NCBI GenBank assembly: GCA_035527845.1
Contig: DATKZT010000041.1
Span: forward strand, 1 to 64,000
DNA from: JAUWKC01 sp035527845
Lineage (GTDB): Bacteria; Planctomycetota; Phycisphaerae; Sedimentisphaerales; Anaerobacaceae
Direction of reading: 5' to 3'
Length of the DNA: 64,000 nucleotides
Shown: one piece after another, positions 9,258-18,156 of the stretch
Numbering within the stretch: the stretch's first letter is position 1
Layout of the letters: each line of letters opens with the position of its first letter
Program-made: the position numbers and the translations under genes
Notes under the pieces: generated by a model
Seen by the model: only the letters and a program-made list of their open reading frames with translations
Told to the model about the DNA's origin: nothing
The model's database searches: none

Positions 9258-9650
9258 ATGGCTCACAAATTACTCGATGATTTGGGCAATCTCCAGCGGT
9301 CGGTAATGGAGCTGGTGTGGGAGATGGGCGAGGCCACCGTCCACCAGGTCCGCGACCGTCTCGACCGAAAAAGCAAGCCCGCCTACACCACCATCCTGAC
9401 GGCGATGCAGAAGCTCGAAAAGGCCGGGTGGCTGTCGCACCGCGCCGACGGCAAAACGTATGTATATCTGCCGACGCGAACCCGCCAGCAGGCCGGGGCC
9501 TCCTCGGTCCGGAGTTTTATGGAGCGAATGTTCGACGGCAGCGCCGTGGTTATGTTCCAGCACCTGATTCGTGACGGCAGACTCAGTGACGCCGAATTAG
9601 CCGAACTCAAAAAAATGATTGATAACAGGCGAAAGGAGAAAAAGAAATGA
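9258..9650 (+). CDS. BlaI/MecI/CopY-family transcriptional repressor (module 2)
   Basis: This 130-aa winged-helix repressor has LGNLQRSVMELVWEMGEATV, the recognition region AYTTILTAMQKLEKAGWLSH, the wing DGKTYVYLPT and the C-terminal dimerisation segment SDAELAELKKMID. It is closer to canonical BlaI than the copy at 3366. The ATG at 9258 is preferred because GGAG sits 8 nt upstream; an in-frame TTG/ATG at 9228-9231 would add ten residues. The stop overlaps the M56 start as ATGA, so repressor and sensor-protease are translationally coupled. Confidence 0.88.
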   Translation: MAHKLLDDLGNLQRSVMELVWEMGEATVHQVRDRLDRKSKPAYTTILTAMQKLEKAGWLSHRADGKTYVYLPTRTRQQAGASSVRSFMERMFDGSAVVMFQHLIRDGRLSDAELAELKKMIDNRRKEKKK

Positions 9651-12643
9651 CCGCCCCCGAATTAGCACAGAACACCTTCCTGCTGAACTGCATTTGGCAG
9701 AGCACGGTTTGCATCGGCCTCGGCCTGGCCGGCAGTTACCTGCTGCGCCGTCGGCCCGCTCGCGCCCATCAACTTCTGCTGCTGGGAATCATCGCGGCCA
9801 TTGCCGTTCCCATGATGAGCACGGTAGTACGAGACTTCGGCTGGGGACTCCTTGTCGCCCGGCCCCCCAGCGACACGCCGGTGGAATATATAACTGGATT
9901 TGATTACGACCAGCCGGAAGAAGCTGCGGCCGTGGAAAGCTCCCACACCCTGCTTTCCACGTTCAAAGAATCAGCGGGACCGGCCGTGCTGTCCGCGCCC
10001 AAAGCCATCGAGATTCCCTGGGGTGCCATTTTGATATCAGGCTGGATTGGGGCAAGTCTCATATTGACCGTGCGATTGCTGGTGACATTCCTGCTTGGAA
10101 TCCGGCTGCTGGGCCGTGCCGAGCCTGCCAACCGAACCGAGATTCAGCAGGCGGTATCTTTGGCAAAGGCAAAGCTAAGGTTCAATTTGCCCGTGCGGAT
10201 ATTATGCGCCGACAAGGTGTGCACGGTGCTAATATGGTGCTGGACGAAGAGGCCCACATTGCTCGTCCCTCGTGCGATCGCTCAAGCGGGCGGCAAGGTC
10301 GATTGGGTCAGCGTGGTCTGTCACGAGCTGGCCCATTACAAAAGGCGCGACCACATCTGGGGATTCCTCGCCGAATTGGCCGTGTGCATCTTCCCCTGGA
10401 ACCCGCTTCTATGGCTGGCAAAGAGCAGACTGGTCGCACTTAGCGAGCAGGCCTGCGACGACTGGGTGCTCGCGTCGGGTCGAGAGGCCGACGGGTACGC
10501 CGAATCGCTGCTCGATTTGCTCCCGCAAAAACTGATGGCCTTCGCCCCCGCGGTGGTCAGCAGCAAAAACGGACTCGTCGCGCGAATCCGGCGAATCCTC
10601 CAAACCAAGTGTCCCAACCCGCGCACCGGCATGCTGTGGGCTTTGACAGTTACCATTATCACAGCCTCCCTCGCCGTCGCTGCCGCCTTCGCGCAGTCCC
10701 GACCAGCAAGAAACGACAATTCTAAGGCTCCACCGCTAATTAAATGCTCCGGCAAGGTCGTTGACCAGTACGGCCAGCCTTTGGCGGGAGCCGAAGTCAC
10801 TCTATGCAAAATAGCATCCGATGGCATAGCAGGCAACATTCAACTCATTGAGATAGGCCGACTCGTGACCGACTCAAGCGGAAGATTCGCCTTTCAGACA
10901 GAACCCAAACCCGAAAAGCCAACCGTTGTTCTCGACTCCGTAGTAGTAGCGGAAAAAGAAGGCTTGGGGCTCAATTGGGCAAACTGGCCTCTTACCGAGG
11001 ACGAACACGTTACGGTCGAACTGGGCAGACCCGCGAGGCTTGCGGGCGTCGTTGTCGATAACGACGGCAACCCTGTGGCCGGAGCCCAGGTCCAAGCGGT
11101 TCTCTTTAAGAAAGCGACTCCGACACAAGAGCAGACAGAGTGGTTACCAGGCATTGCCCCTTTACAATGCCTCAGCGTAAGAGCCGACAATAATGGTCGC
11201 TTTGAGTTCGACAATATCCCGAGCGGGGTCAGTTGCGACCTGCTGCTCACCGCCCCCGGATGGGCTACAACTTATACCTACCAGTTCGGAGCACCGCCTG
11301 GCTTCAAGGGCGGTACCGGATCTCTCTTCAGAGCCGGCCAAACGGATGTCAAGGTCGCGCTGCCTGCCGAGGGTCGAATCGAAGGCAAGATCGTTGAGAG
11401 AGAAACGGACATCCGCGTCCCGCATTTGCCTCTGGCGGTCGTGCCGCATTTTACGCCCACATTCTTCGAAAGGTTCGTGTGTGTCTCTAAAGAAGACGGC
11501 TCATTTAGTATCGGAGGTCTGCAAAGCGGGGAATATCTGTTAAGGACGGAGCCGGTGCAGGGCGAGGCCCCGCGGTTGAATGTCACCGTCGAATCAGGCA
11601 AGACCACAAGTGGCGTTATCTTCGAGCTTCCACCCGGTGCTGCCGCCGTCCTGGCACGAGGCAGCGCTGCGCCCGGCGTTGGCACAACAACTGAGCCGAA
11701 CGAGATTGGGGCGAGGATAACGTTCGAGAGCGAGATACATGATTTCGGTCAGGTGCCGCCCGGGTCGAAGAATACCTGCGAATTCAAATTCAAGAACACC
11801 GGCGACGCGATGCTCAGCTTCGGCAAGATTCAAACGACCTGCGGCTGCACCGTTGCGAGCCTCAAGAAAGAACACTATGCGCCCGGCGAATCCGGAACCA
11901 TAACCACAACATATAGCGCAAGCAGGCAGGTCGGCGGCGTCTCAAAAAATATCCACGTGCCGACCAACGACAGGACCAGACCGAAAGTGAGCCTGACGAT
12001 AAAGGCGAGCGTGGTACTTTATGTCAATCCTGAGCCGAAGGAACTGGCCCTGCTGCTGAAGCGTGAAAACGCCGGCTGCCCCGACATTACCCTTAGGAGC
12101 ATCGATGGTGAGCCCTTCGCCATCGAAAGTGTAAGCGCCGGCGGAAACTTGATAACCGCGGACTTTGATCCCTCGCGGCGGGCCACCGAATTCGTGCTGC
12201 AACCAAAGGTCAACATGACCAAGCTCAAGAGCGACCAGCGCGGCTATCTCAAAATCAGCCTCACCCACCCCAAATGCGACAGTGTCGAAATCCCCTACCG
12301 CGTCATGCCCAAGTTCGAAGTCTCGCCCGCGGCTGTCACGGTTCGCTACGCCGAGCCGAATCGGCCGGTGAAAAGGGAGGTTTCGATAATCAGCAACTAC
12401 GAGGAGGACTTCGAAATAGAATCGGCCTCCTCTTCAGAAGGGACTTTCAGGATAGTCAAACAGGAAAAAGGCGAACACCGTATCACCCTTGAACTGGAAA
12501 TAACTCCACCGCCCATCAAGGATACGGTGTTCTTCAAGGACAGCCTCCTTGTGCATACGAAGGATGGGGAAAAACTCACAATCAACGTTCGGGGCTTCTA
12601 CAAGCTGGACAATGAGCCCCCTCGACCGATAAGACGACGATGA
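9647..12643 (+). CDS. BlaR1-type M56 membrane metallopeptidase with carboxypeptidase-regulatory and DUF1573-like domains
   Basis: This 998-aa sensor-protease has TM segments at about 13-33, 42-60 and 127-152. The zinc motif HELAH (226-230) is followed by the Glu in SEQACDD, and a further TM lies near 330-350. The exported part has two or three carboxypeptidase D regulatory-like beta sandwiches (KVVDQYGQPLAGAEV, VVVDNDGNPVAGAQV). These are followed by a DUF1573/HYDIN-like domain from about residue 690 (EIHDFGQVPPGSKN, TTCGCTV with its Cys-x-Cys) and related C-terminal repeats. The module thus shares its N-terminal machinery with the gene at 3836 but carries a different sensor. DUF1573-like domains also occur in the C39 proteins of both peptide cassettes. 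The start overlaps the BlaI stop, and a terminator follows at once. Confidence 0.85.
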   Translation: MTAPELAQNTFLLNCIWQSTVCIGLGLAGSYLLRRRPARAHQLLLLGIIAAIAVPMMSTVVRDFGWGLLVARPPSDTPVEYITGFDYDQPEEAAAVESSHTLLSTFKESAGPAVLSAPKAIEIPWGAILISGWIGASLILTVRLLVTFLLGIRLLGRAEPANRTEIQQAVSLAKAKLRFNLPVRILCADKVCTVLIWCWTKRPTLLVPRAIAQAGGKVDWVSVVCHELAHYKRRDHIWGFLAELAVCIFPWNPLLWLAKSRLVALSEQACDDWVLASGREADGYAESLLDLLPQKLMAFAPAVVSSKNGLVARIRRILQTKCPNPRTGMLWALTVTIITASLAVAAAFAQSRPARNDNSKAPPLIKCSGKVVDQYGQPLAGAEVTLCKIASDGIAGNIQLIEIGRLVTDSSGRFAFQTEPKPEKPTVVLDSVVVAEKEGLGLNWANWPLTEDEHVTVELGRPARLAGVVVDNDGNPVAGAQVQAVLFKKATPTQEQTEWLPGIAPLQCLSVRADNNGRFEFDNIPSGVSCDLLLTAPGWATTYTYQFGAPPGFKGGTGSLFRAGQTDVKVALPAEGRIEGKIVERETDIRVPHLPLAVVPHFTPTFFERFVCVSKEDGSFSIGGLQSGEYLLRTEPVQGEAPRLNVTVESGKTTSGVIFELPPGAAAVLARGSAAPGVGTTTEPNEIGARITFESEIHDFGQVPPGSKNTCEFKFKNTGDAMLSFGKIQTTCGCTVASLKKEHYAPGESGTITTTYSASRQVGGVSKNIHVPTNDRTRPKVSLTIKASVVLYVNPEPKELALLLKRENAGCPDITLRSIDGEPFAIESVSAGGNLITADFDPSRRATEFVLQPKVNMTKLKSDQRGYLKISLTHPKCDSVEIPYRVMPKFEVSPAAVTVRYAEPNRPVKREVSIISNYEEDFEIESASSSEGTFRIVKQEKGEHRITLELEITPPPIKDTVFFKDSLLVHTKDGEKLTINVRGFYKLDNEPPRPIRRR

Positions 12644-12664
12644 GGCGGCAACCGCCGCTTTTTT
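12644..12664 (+). terminator. Rho-independent terminator after M56 gene 2
   Basis: GGCGG and CCGCC form a stem around a 3-nt loop, followed by GC and six T residues (12659-12664). It begins at the stop codon of the M56 gene and separates it from the convergent sensor kinase gene. Confidence 0.75.
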
Positions 12665-12669
12665 GACTT

Positions 12670-14547
12670 TCAGTCTCGGCTTGCCAGCGCAGGGGCCGGG
12701 ACACATTCGGGCGCCAGCGGCAAATGCACGCTGAAGGTTGTTCCCTTGTTCACTTCGCTTTCCACAGTGATTCTTCCGTTGTGGAGTGCGACAATTCTGG
12801 CCACGATTGCCAGGCCGAGGCCGGTGCCCTGAATCCACTCGGTCGAGGTGGGGACACGGTAGAATGGGTCAAATATCCTGTCGAGCGCCTCTTTCGGTAT
12901 TCCCATACCGGTGTCAGCGACCCGTATCACTATTTCCTGATTTTCGCAGCAGACCGAAACGGAGACTTTCCCCTGGTGCGGGGTAAACTTCAGGGCGTTA
13001 TTGACCAGATTGGTGACAACCGAGAGTATCTTGCCCTCATCGCCCGACAACTCAGGCAGCGTCTCATCGATATCGGAGTTCAGGGCGACACCTTTGACCT
13101 GTGCCAGGGGCTGCAACGACCGCATCACGCGACGAACGACCACCGACACATCCACAGGCTCGCGCAAGATTTTGACCGCGCCGGACTCCAGGCGCGACAC
13201 CTCCAGAAGCCCTTCGATCAGGTCGGCCAGGCGTCTGCCCTCCTCCTCAATGACGCCCAGGAACTGCCGGCGTGTCCGCCCCGGCATGCCCGAATCATGG
13301 AGGATGGTCTCGGTGTACGCGATAATCGAGGTCAGTGGGGTGCGTAATTCATGTGAAACAGAAGAGATAAAATCTTCTTTCATTCGCTCGACCTCGCGCT
13401 CGCGTGACACGTCACGAAAGACCAGAACGACCCCGATGATGGTGTCATCCAGCCGGACCGGGGCCGCAATAGTCGATATGGGGCGCTCCCTTCCGTCCGG
13501 CGCGACCAGAACATCGAAATTTGAGCCGCACTCTATTGTGCCTGAGCCAAGAACCTTTTCAACAGGACTTTGGACCACTTCCCTGGTGCGTCCGTTGACC
13601 ACGTGAAAAAGCTCATCGATCGGCTTATCCTGAACGAGCTCGAACTCCCAGCCGGCGAGCTCTTCGGCCACCTCATTGAACAGGAGAATTCGCTTGTCGG
13701 GGTCCACCACGACAATTCCCTCAGCAATACTGGAAAAAGTAACGGACAGGAGCTCCTTTTCGGCATCTGTTTCTGCGGTCCGCTCTCTGATGAGGGCGCG
13801 GAGATTCTCGCGGTATTTTTTCAGGAGGTTTTGAGCGGACTTGTGCCTGGTAATATTCCTCAGTGAGACGAGATACGCCTGATCGCCCTGCCAGTTGGTC
13901 TCTATTGTGCGCATCTCCACGACGGCCTTTGGGCCGTTTTCGCGGACGACTTCAATCTCGCCGGTTTCTCCGCGGGCAGCCGGCAGCTCCAAAGGTTTTC
14001 CGCGCAGCTCCTCGGCTTTGCGACCGAAGAGAACCTCCGCGGCAGGATTGGCGAACAATACGACTGCCTCCTTATCCGTGACCAGAATGGCATCGGGATT
14101 CTTGTCCACGAGATTGCGGAAATTGCTTTCGCTCTGCCGCAGCGCCTCCTGGGCCCGCTTGCGCTCCAGCGTGTAGAGTATGCTCCTGCCGAGAATCTCC
14201 GTCAGGGAGGTCGCCCCCTTGACGATGTAGTCACTGGCTCCTCGTGAGATCGACTCTATAGCCGTCTGCTCATCGTCGAGGCACGTGAGAATAACCACGG
14301 GCACATCCGGGTCGGCTCGCCGGACATTATCAAATGTATCGAGGCCGCAGCTTTCCGGGAGACCCAGGTCCAGAAGTATCATATCGTAGCGGTTCTGACG
14401 GATCTTCGAAATCGCCTCGACAAGGTTGCCCGCGAGGTGAACTGTCAGCTGTGACGCCCGGGACCACTGGCGCAGCGCCATCGCGACCTTGTGGCAATAT
14501 GAAGTGTCGTCCTCGACGAGCAGTATTCGTATATTTTCGTTATTCAT
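12670..14547 (-). CDS. Hybrid sensor histidine kinase: receiver-PAS-PAS-HisKA-HATPase
   Basis: This soluble 625-aa kinase starts with a receiver domain (res. 5-125; acidic VEDD, phospho-acceptor Asp60 in LLDLGLP, Thr88, Lys110). Next are a PAS domain (about 140-235), a coiled-coil linker, a second PAS (265-385), HisKA with VSHELRTPLTS (His399), and a HATPase with the N box VNNALKF, DTGMGIP and GTGLGLA. There is no TM helix, so it acts in the cytoplasm and probably takes signal through the receiver or PAS domains. A stand-alone response regulator is encoded about 90 nt upstream on the same strand, so a phosphorelay between them is likely. Confidence 0.9.
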   Translation of the reverse strand: MNNENIRILLVEDDTSYCHKVAMALRQWSRASQLTVHLAGNLVEAISKIRQNRYDMILLDLGLPESCGLDTFDNVRRADPDVPVVILTCLDDEQTAIESISRGASDYIVKGATSLTEILGRSILYTLERKRAQEALRQSESNFRNLVDKNPDAILVTDKEAVVLFANPAAEVLFGRKAEELRGKPLELPAARGETGEIEVVRENGPKAVVEMRTIETNWQGDQAYLVSLRNITRHKSAQNLLKKYRENLRALIRERTAETDAEKELLSVTFSSIAEGIVVVDPDKRILLFNEVAEELAGWEFELVQDKPIDELFHVVNGRTREVVQSPVEKVLGSGTIECGSNFDVLVAPDGRERPISTIAAPVRLDDTIIGVVLVFRDVSREREVERMKEDFISSVSHELRTPLTSIIAYTETILHDSGMPGRTRRQFLGVIEEEGRRLADLIEGLLEVSRLESGAVKILREPVDVSVVVRRVMRSLQPLAQVKGVALNSDIDETLPELSGDEGKILSVVTNLVNNALKFTPHQGKVSVSVCCENQEIVIRVADTGMGIPKEALDRIFDPFYRVPTSTEWIQGTGLGLAIVARIVALHNGRITVESEVNKGTTFSVHLPLAPECVPAPALASRD

Positions 14548-14639
14548 TTACAAGTGTTCCGAGTCGCAAGGTCTTACGCGGCAACAGTTCAAGGCTGAAG
14601 GCGGCCGCCAATTGCCGCCGGAGTGAAGCTTCACTGATT

Positions 14640-15059
14640 TCAGAACCGCACCTGGGCGGCTTTTCGGGGGCTTCCGCAGGCCCCGTCCTGCCCCAATCTC
14701 TCCCTGATCATGCGGCTCAACTGGCTGAAATCAAAGGGCTTGACAATGTAGTCATCTGCTCCGACCGACAGCGCCAGCTCCTTGTCACTGGAGACCCCCT
14801 TAGCGGTCAGCATAAACACGTGGGTGTTCATCATCTGCTGGTCGTTCTTAAGCTCCGACAGAACGGCCAGGCCATTCATCTCCGGCATCATCCAATCCAG
14901 TAGAATGAGGTGCGGCTTTATCTGGCGCGCCAGGCGAAGCCCCTTGACCCCGTCCTCCGCCAAATAGACGTCAAATCCGTCGAGCCGAAGATTGTACTCC
15001 AGCACGACTCGAATGTGCTCCTCATCCTCAACGACCAGAACCTTCCACTGGGTGTTCAT
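14640..15059 (-). CDS. Single-domain response regulator (CheY-like)
   Basis: The 139-aa protein consists of a receiver domain: KVLVVEDEEH at the start, the phospho-acceptor Asp in LLDWMMPEMNG, Thr in MLTAKG and Lys in DYIVKPFD. There is no output domain beyond a short tail. The ATG at 15059 (MNTQWKVL) gives the normal family N-terminus and has a GGGGG stretch upstream; an in-frame ATG at 15083 (GAGG four bases upstream) would add eight residues. It precedes the hybrid kinase at 12670 and is probably its partner or a relay intermediate. Confidence 0.88.
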   Translation of the reverse strand: MNTQWKVLVVEDEEHIRVVLEYNLRLDGFDVYLAEDGVKGLRLARQIKPHLILLDWMMPEMNGLAVLSELKNDQQMMNTHVFMLTAKGVSSDKELALSVGADDYIVKPFDFSQLSRMIRERLGQDGACGSPRKAAQVRF

Positions 15060-15571
15060 AAAGATACGGCCCCCTAAGAGCATCTGACCTCAACCAGTCC
15101 GCTGATCCTCCTCTGTCGGTACGACGATAACAACACTGCGGCTCTCGTGTTCGGGGAGATACGGACACCTGTTGGGCGTGGATTTTACTGATTCCGAGCA
15201 ACCATCAAACCCATCTCCCTTTGTAGAGGAACCTAAAACTACGGGGCGTTGGCTCTCGAAACGCGGCCGTCGCAAATACTCCTCTGATTAAAGTATAACC
15301 CACTTTTGGGCAGAGGCTAAGCACGCCGGAACGAATTTGCCGGAAAAAGCGTAAGAAGGGCGAGATTTTTCTTAATCCTACAGGTCCGATAACTTACATT
15401 TCTGCCCCGTCTTATGGCCCACGAGCCATGACACAGGATTTCTTATGTGAGGCGCCCATGGGACAGGGAAGGAAGCTGTTGACATCGAGGCTGAAAAGGT
15501 GTTTGTTTTGAGGGGTTTAGAACAATTTTTGGGGCAGGAGCGTGATTAAACAGGGCGCAAGGGGACGGATT
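15060..15571. other. Divergent intergenic region
   Basis: It lies between the response regulator (minus) and a secreted-protein gene (plus). I see no gene, tRNA or clear terminator here. AAGGGGA at 15559-15565 is the ribosome site of the plus-strand gene. Confidence 0.4.
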
Positions 15572-16279
15572 ATGTTAATAAGGAAGGCACTTGTGCTGAT
15601 GATTATGAGCCTGATTCTTTACCTCTGCCGCTCAGCGCCAGGCGGCCAGATGGCCATTTGGGATTTTGGCCCTGATGGGCGGTACACAGAGACCGTGACA
15701 GCAGAACACGTCACGGGGACGCCTGCTTTGACTGTCAGTGAAAGCGGCAAAGACCCGGACGGAGGAAATGGTGCGGCATACACGGACTCGGAAGGAGCAT
15801 ATCACAGCGCCGGACAGGCCGTCAACTGGGACGACACCGGCACCAGGTCTGAATGGACCATGCAGATCAATACAACGGGCTGGGAAGATATTTGCATCAG
15901 ATGGGATTACAGGTCTGACAATGAGGGCGATGCCAAGGGGCCGACGCAATTCGATTTCTGCTATAAAGTCGGCGAAGGCGGCAGTATAGAATCAATCGTC
16001 GAAATACCGGCCTCACTCGCCGGAAGTGCCGTACAGCTAATTTTAGATGATGGGAGAACCAACTGGTACGCTGACGCGCCTGCTGTAGATTCCAAGAGCC
16101 TGCCGCCAACCTTTCAGAAATACCGCAGCGACTGGGTCCGCATACCTCGGGAAATCGGTTTGGACGTCTCTTTCAGCGGAAACAATGCGTATGGGCGGAA
16201 ATCCTCCGGCCTGGGCGCGAGTCAATCGAGTCCGCTTGAGCAGGAGCAAAATCATATTCAGAAGGGTATTTTTTTTTGA
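15572..16279 (+). CDS. Secreted protein of unknown function, probably C-terminally shortened
   Basis: The product of about 235 aa has a signal peptide (MLIRKALVLMIMSLILYLCRS) followed by a beta-sandwich-like domain (MAIWDFGPDGRY, TETVTAEHVTGTPALTVSES, WTMQINTTGWEDICIRWDYRSD) of the kind seen in planctomycete surface proteins. The final 35 residues, from about FSGNNAYGRK on, are low-complexity and hydrophilic and do not continue the fold, so an old frameshift or deletion is plausible. The start at 15572 is chosen because AAGGGGA precedes it by 6 nt; a GTG at 15542 has no properly spaced site. No function can be assigned. Confidence 0.55.
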   Translation: MLIRKALVLMIMSLILYLCRSAPGGQMAIWDFGPDGRYTETVTAEHVTGTPALTVSESGKDPDGGNGAAYTDSEGAYHSAGQAVNWDDTGTRSEWTMQINTTGWEDICIRWDYRSDNEGDAKGPTQFDFCYKVGEGGSIESIVEIPASLAGSAVQLILDDGRTNWYADAPAVDSKSLPPTFQKYRSDWVRIPREIGLDVSFSGNNAYGRKSSGLGASQSSPLEQEQNHIQKGIFF

Positions 16280-16460
16280 CAACTTGCATCCGGGGACCGA
16301 TAATTCAGGTATCATGGCGTCTTTGACTGACGCCGAGCTGAAGAGCGAGCGGCCGGATACGCCAAAGCCAATTTCGGCCGTTGGAGGCAAAATTTTGGCG
16401 CCGCAACAGCCATAAACGGAACTTGGCCGGCGCGAACAGGAACTGTGGCGGTAAGACTCG

Positions 16461-17696
16461 ATGACAAACGAAACCAGCTACGATACCATGTTTGGCAAGA
16501 TTGCCGTCGAGCAGGGATTGTGCACCGACGAAGAGCTCCGCCACAGCCTGCAGGAATTGGAGGATCGCCGAAAAGTCACCCCCACGATGCTGCGAGACCT
16601 GATGGTCGAGTTCGGATACATCACCAACTCTCAGGCCGAAAGACTGAAATCCACCATCCGAGATGCAAAGGACATCGCACATCAGATTCCGGGGTATAAA
16701 ATCCAGGGCAAGCTCGGCGCCGGCGCAATGGCCATCGTCTACAAGGCCAGGCAGCTGAGCCTCAACCGAATGGTGGCGATAAAAATTCTGCCCAAGCGAT
16801 TCAGTGAGAACCCTGAATATGTCGAGCGCTTCTACCGAGAGGGTCAGGCGGCCGCCAAGCTCAATCACAACAACATCGTGCAGGCCTACGACGTCGGCGA
16901 GGCGGGCGGATACCACTATTTTGTCATGGAATACGTCGAGGGAAAGACGCTGTACGACGACCTGTCCGCCGGCAAGATCTTCAAAGAAAGCGAAGCACTG
17001 GACATCATCATTCAGGTGGCACGCGCGCTGGCTCACGCACACGACCGAGGGCTGATTCACCGCGACGTCAAGCCCAAGAACATCATGATTGACCCCGCCG
17101 GGGTGGTCAAGCTCGCCGACATGGGTCTGGCACGTGCCACGGCCGACATCGAAACGGCCCAGACGGAGGCGGGAAAGGCATACGGCACACCGTATTACAT
17201 CGCGCCGGAACAGATTCGCGGCAGAATCGACATCGACGGGCGCGCCGACATCTACGGCCTCGGCGCGACATTCTACCACATGGTCACGGGGCGGGTGCCC
17301 TTCATGGCGGATGACCCCACGGAAGTGATGAAGAAGCATCTGAAGGAGCAGCTGATTCCGCCGGACCATATAAATACGTCGCTGTCGGCGGGCGTCTCGG
17401 AAGTCATCGAAGTGATGATGGCAAAGCGAAAAGAGGACCGTTACCACAACATGGAAGAGGTTCTGGTGGATTTGGAGGCGCTTCGGGACGGGCAGCCTCC
17501 GCTGCGGGCGCACAAGCGATTTGATTTGTCGGAGCTTGAGAAGCTCGAAGAAGGCGAGGCCATCGAATCGGAGCAAGAGGACAAAGTCGAGGAAGACGAG
17601 CGTGTGGCTCGATACCAGGCGGCGGTGCTGCTTTTAGGGGTGGTGGCCGCCATCGCGGTTCTGGTCATGGTTTTTCTTCTTCTGAAGCAGACTTAG
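16461..17696 (+). CDS. Hanks-type Ser/Thr protein kinase with C-terminal membrane anchor
   Basis: This is a 411-aa PknB-like kinase. The kinase domain (about 78-340) has the glycine loop GKLGAGAM, the ATP lysine Lys108 in VAIKIL, the catalytic loop HRDVKPKN (200-207, Asp202), an activation segment starting DMG (220-222) instead of DFG, GTPYYIAPE and DIYGLGATFYHMVTG. It is preceded by about 75 helical residues (FGKIAVEQGLCTDEELRHSL) resembling the N-terminal helical domain of type II secretion ATPases. It is followed by an acidic linker and one TM helix (about 385-409), so the kinase is cytoplasmic and anchored at its C-terminus with almost no outer domain. It is likely an active kinase; its substrate is unknown. 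Confidence 0.9.
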   Translation: MTNETSYDTMFGKIAVEQGLCTDEELRHSLQELEDRRKVTPTMLRDLMVEFGYITNSQAERLKSTIRDAKDIAHQIPGYKIQGKLGAGAMAIVYKARQLSLNRMVAIKILPKRFSENPEYVERFYREGQAAAKLNHNNIVQAYDVGEAGGYHYFVMEYVEGKTLYDDLSAGKIFKESEALDIIIQVARALAHAHDRGLIHRDVKPKNIMIDPAGVVKLADMGLARATADIETAQTEAGKAYGTPYYIAPEQIRGRIDIDGRADIYGLGATFYHMVTGRVPFMADDPTEVMKKHLKEQLIPPDHINTSLSAGVSEVIEVMMAKRKEDRYHNMEEVLVDLEALRDGQPPLRAHKRFDLSELEKLEEGEAIESEQEDKVEEDERVARYQAAVLLLGVVAAIAVLVMVFLLLKQT

Positions 17697-18070
17697 CGCA
17701 AGTTACGCAGTTGCGAGGCTGACTGTTTCTGTCCGCCCTTAACCGCTGCCATCGAAAAAGTTTTTTTCGTCCGTAACCGCCTGTCAATAAACAACTTACC
17801 CTCCCCCCCCCAAAAAAACCAAAACCATGGAAAATGTGAAAAAAAACGCTTGCAATCGCTGCAATCTCGGCCACAATTGTATCAGGAAGCTATAGGAGCT
17901 TATTGACAATTTGGAATGCGGTGAGCAATATGTGGTTATTGCCCAATACCAACTTGGTGCAAGTCACGTATCCAGGGCCAAAACTCCCATAGAGACCATC
18001 TGTGCTCCGCATCCGCAATTTTTTTATCTACAAAATAACAGGCGGAAGCGCCTGAAAGGAGGTGATGCCT
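17697..18070 (+). other. Leader/intergenic region of peptide cassette 1
   Basis: No gene is seen before 18071. A TTGACA at 17903-17908 with a weak CAATAT 17 bp later (17926-17931) is a possible promoter. A 6-bp hairpin (CAGGCG-GAAG-CGCCTG, 18039-18054) sits directly upstream of the Shine-Dalgarno AAAGGAGGTGAT (18055-18066) of the micro-ORF. Confidence 0.35.
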
Positions 18071-18100
18071 ATGAGGCCCGAATTGTTCGATGACTGGTAG
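18071..18100 (+). CDS. Nine-residue micro-ORF (MRPELFDDW), cassette 1
   Basis: ATG to TAG encodes MRPELFDDW. It is preceded by AAAGGAGGTGAT with 8 nt between GGAGG and the ATG, an almost perfect anti-Shine-Dalgarno match. Cassette 2 has a micro-ORF of the same length at the same place (MTIQLLDDW) with the same SD spacing; M, L and the terminal DDW are identical. The conservation of length, position and end in two cassettes whose DNA has otherwise diverged argues that it is translated. The role is unknown: a leader peptide controlling the downstream gene, or a functional peptide. Confidence 0.65.
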   Translation: MRPELFDDW

Positions 18101-18156
18101 CAAAGTGAAGCTTTGCTTGGGTTCTATGATTAACTTCTATTAAGGAGAAATTAGCC

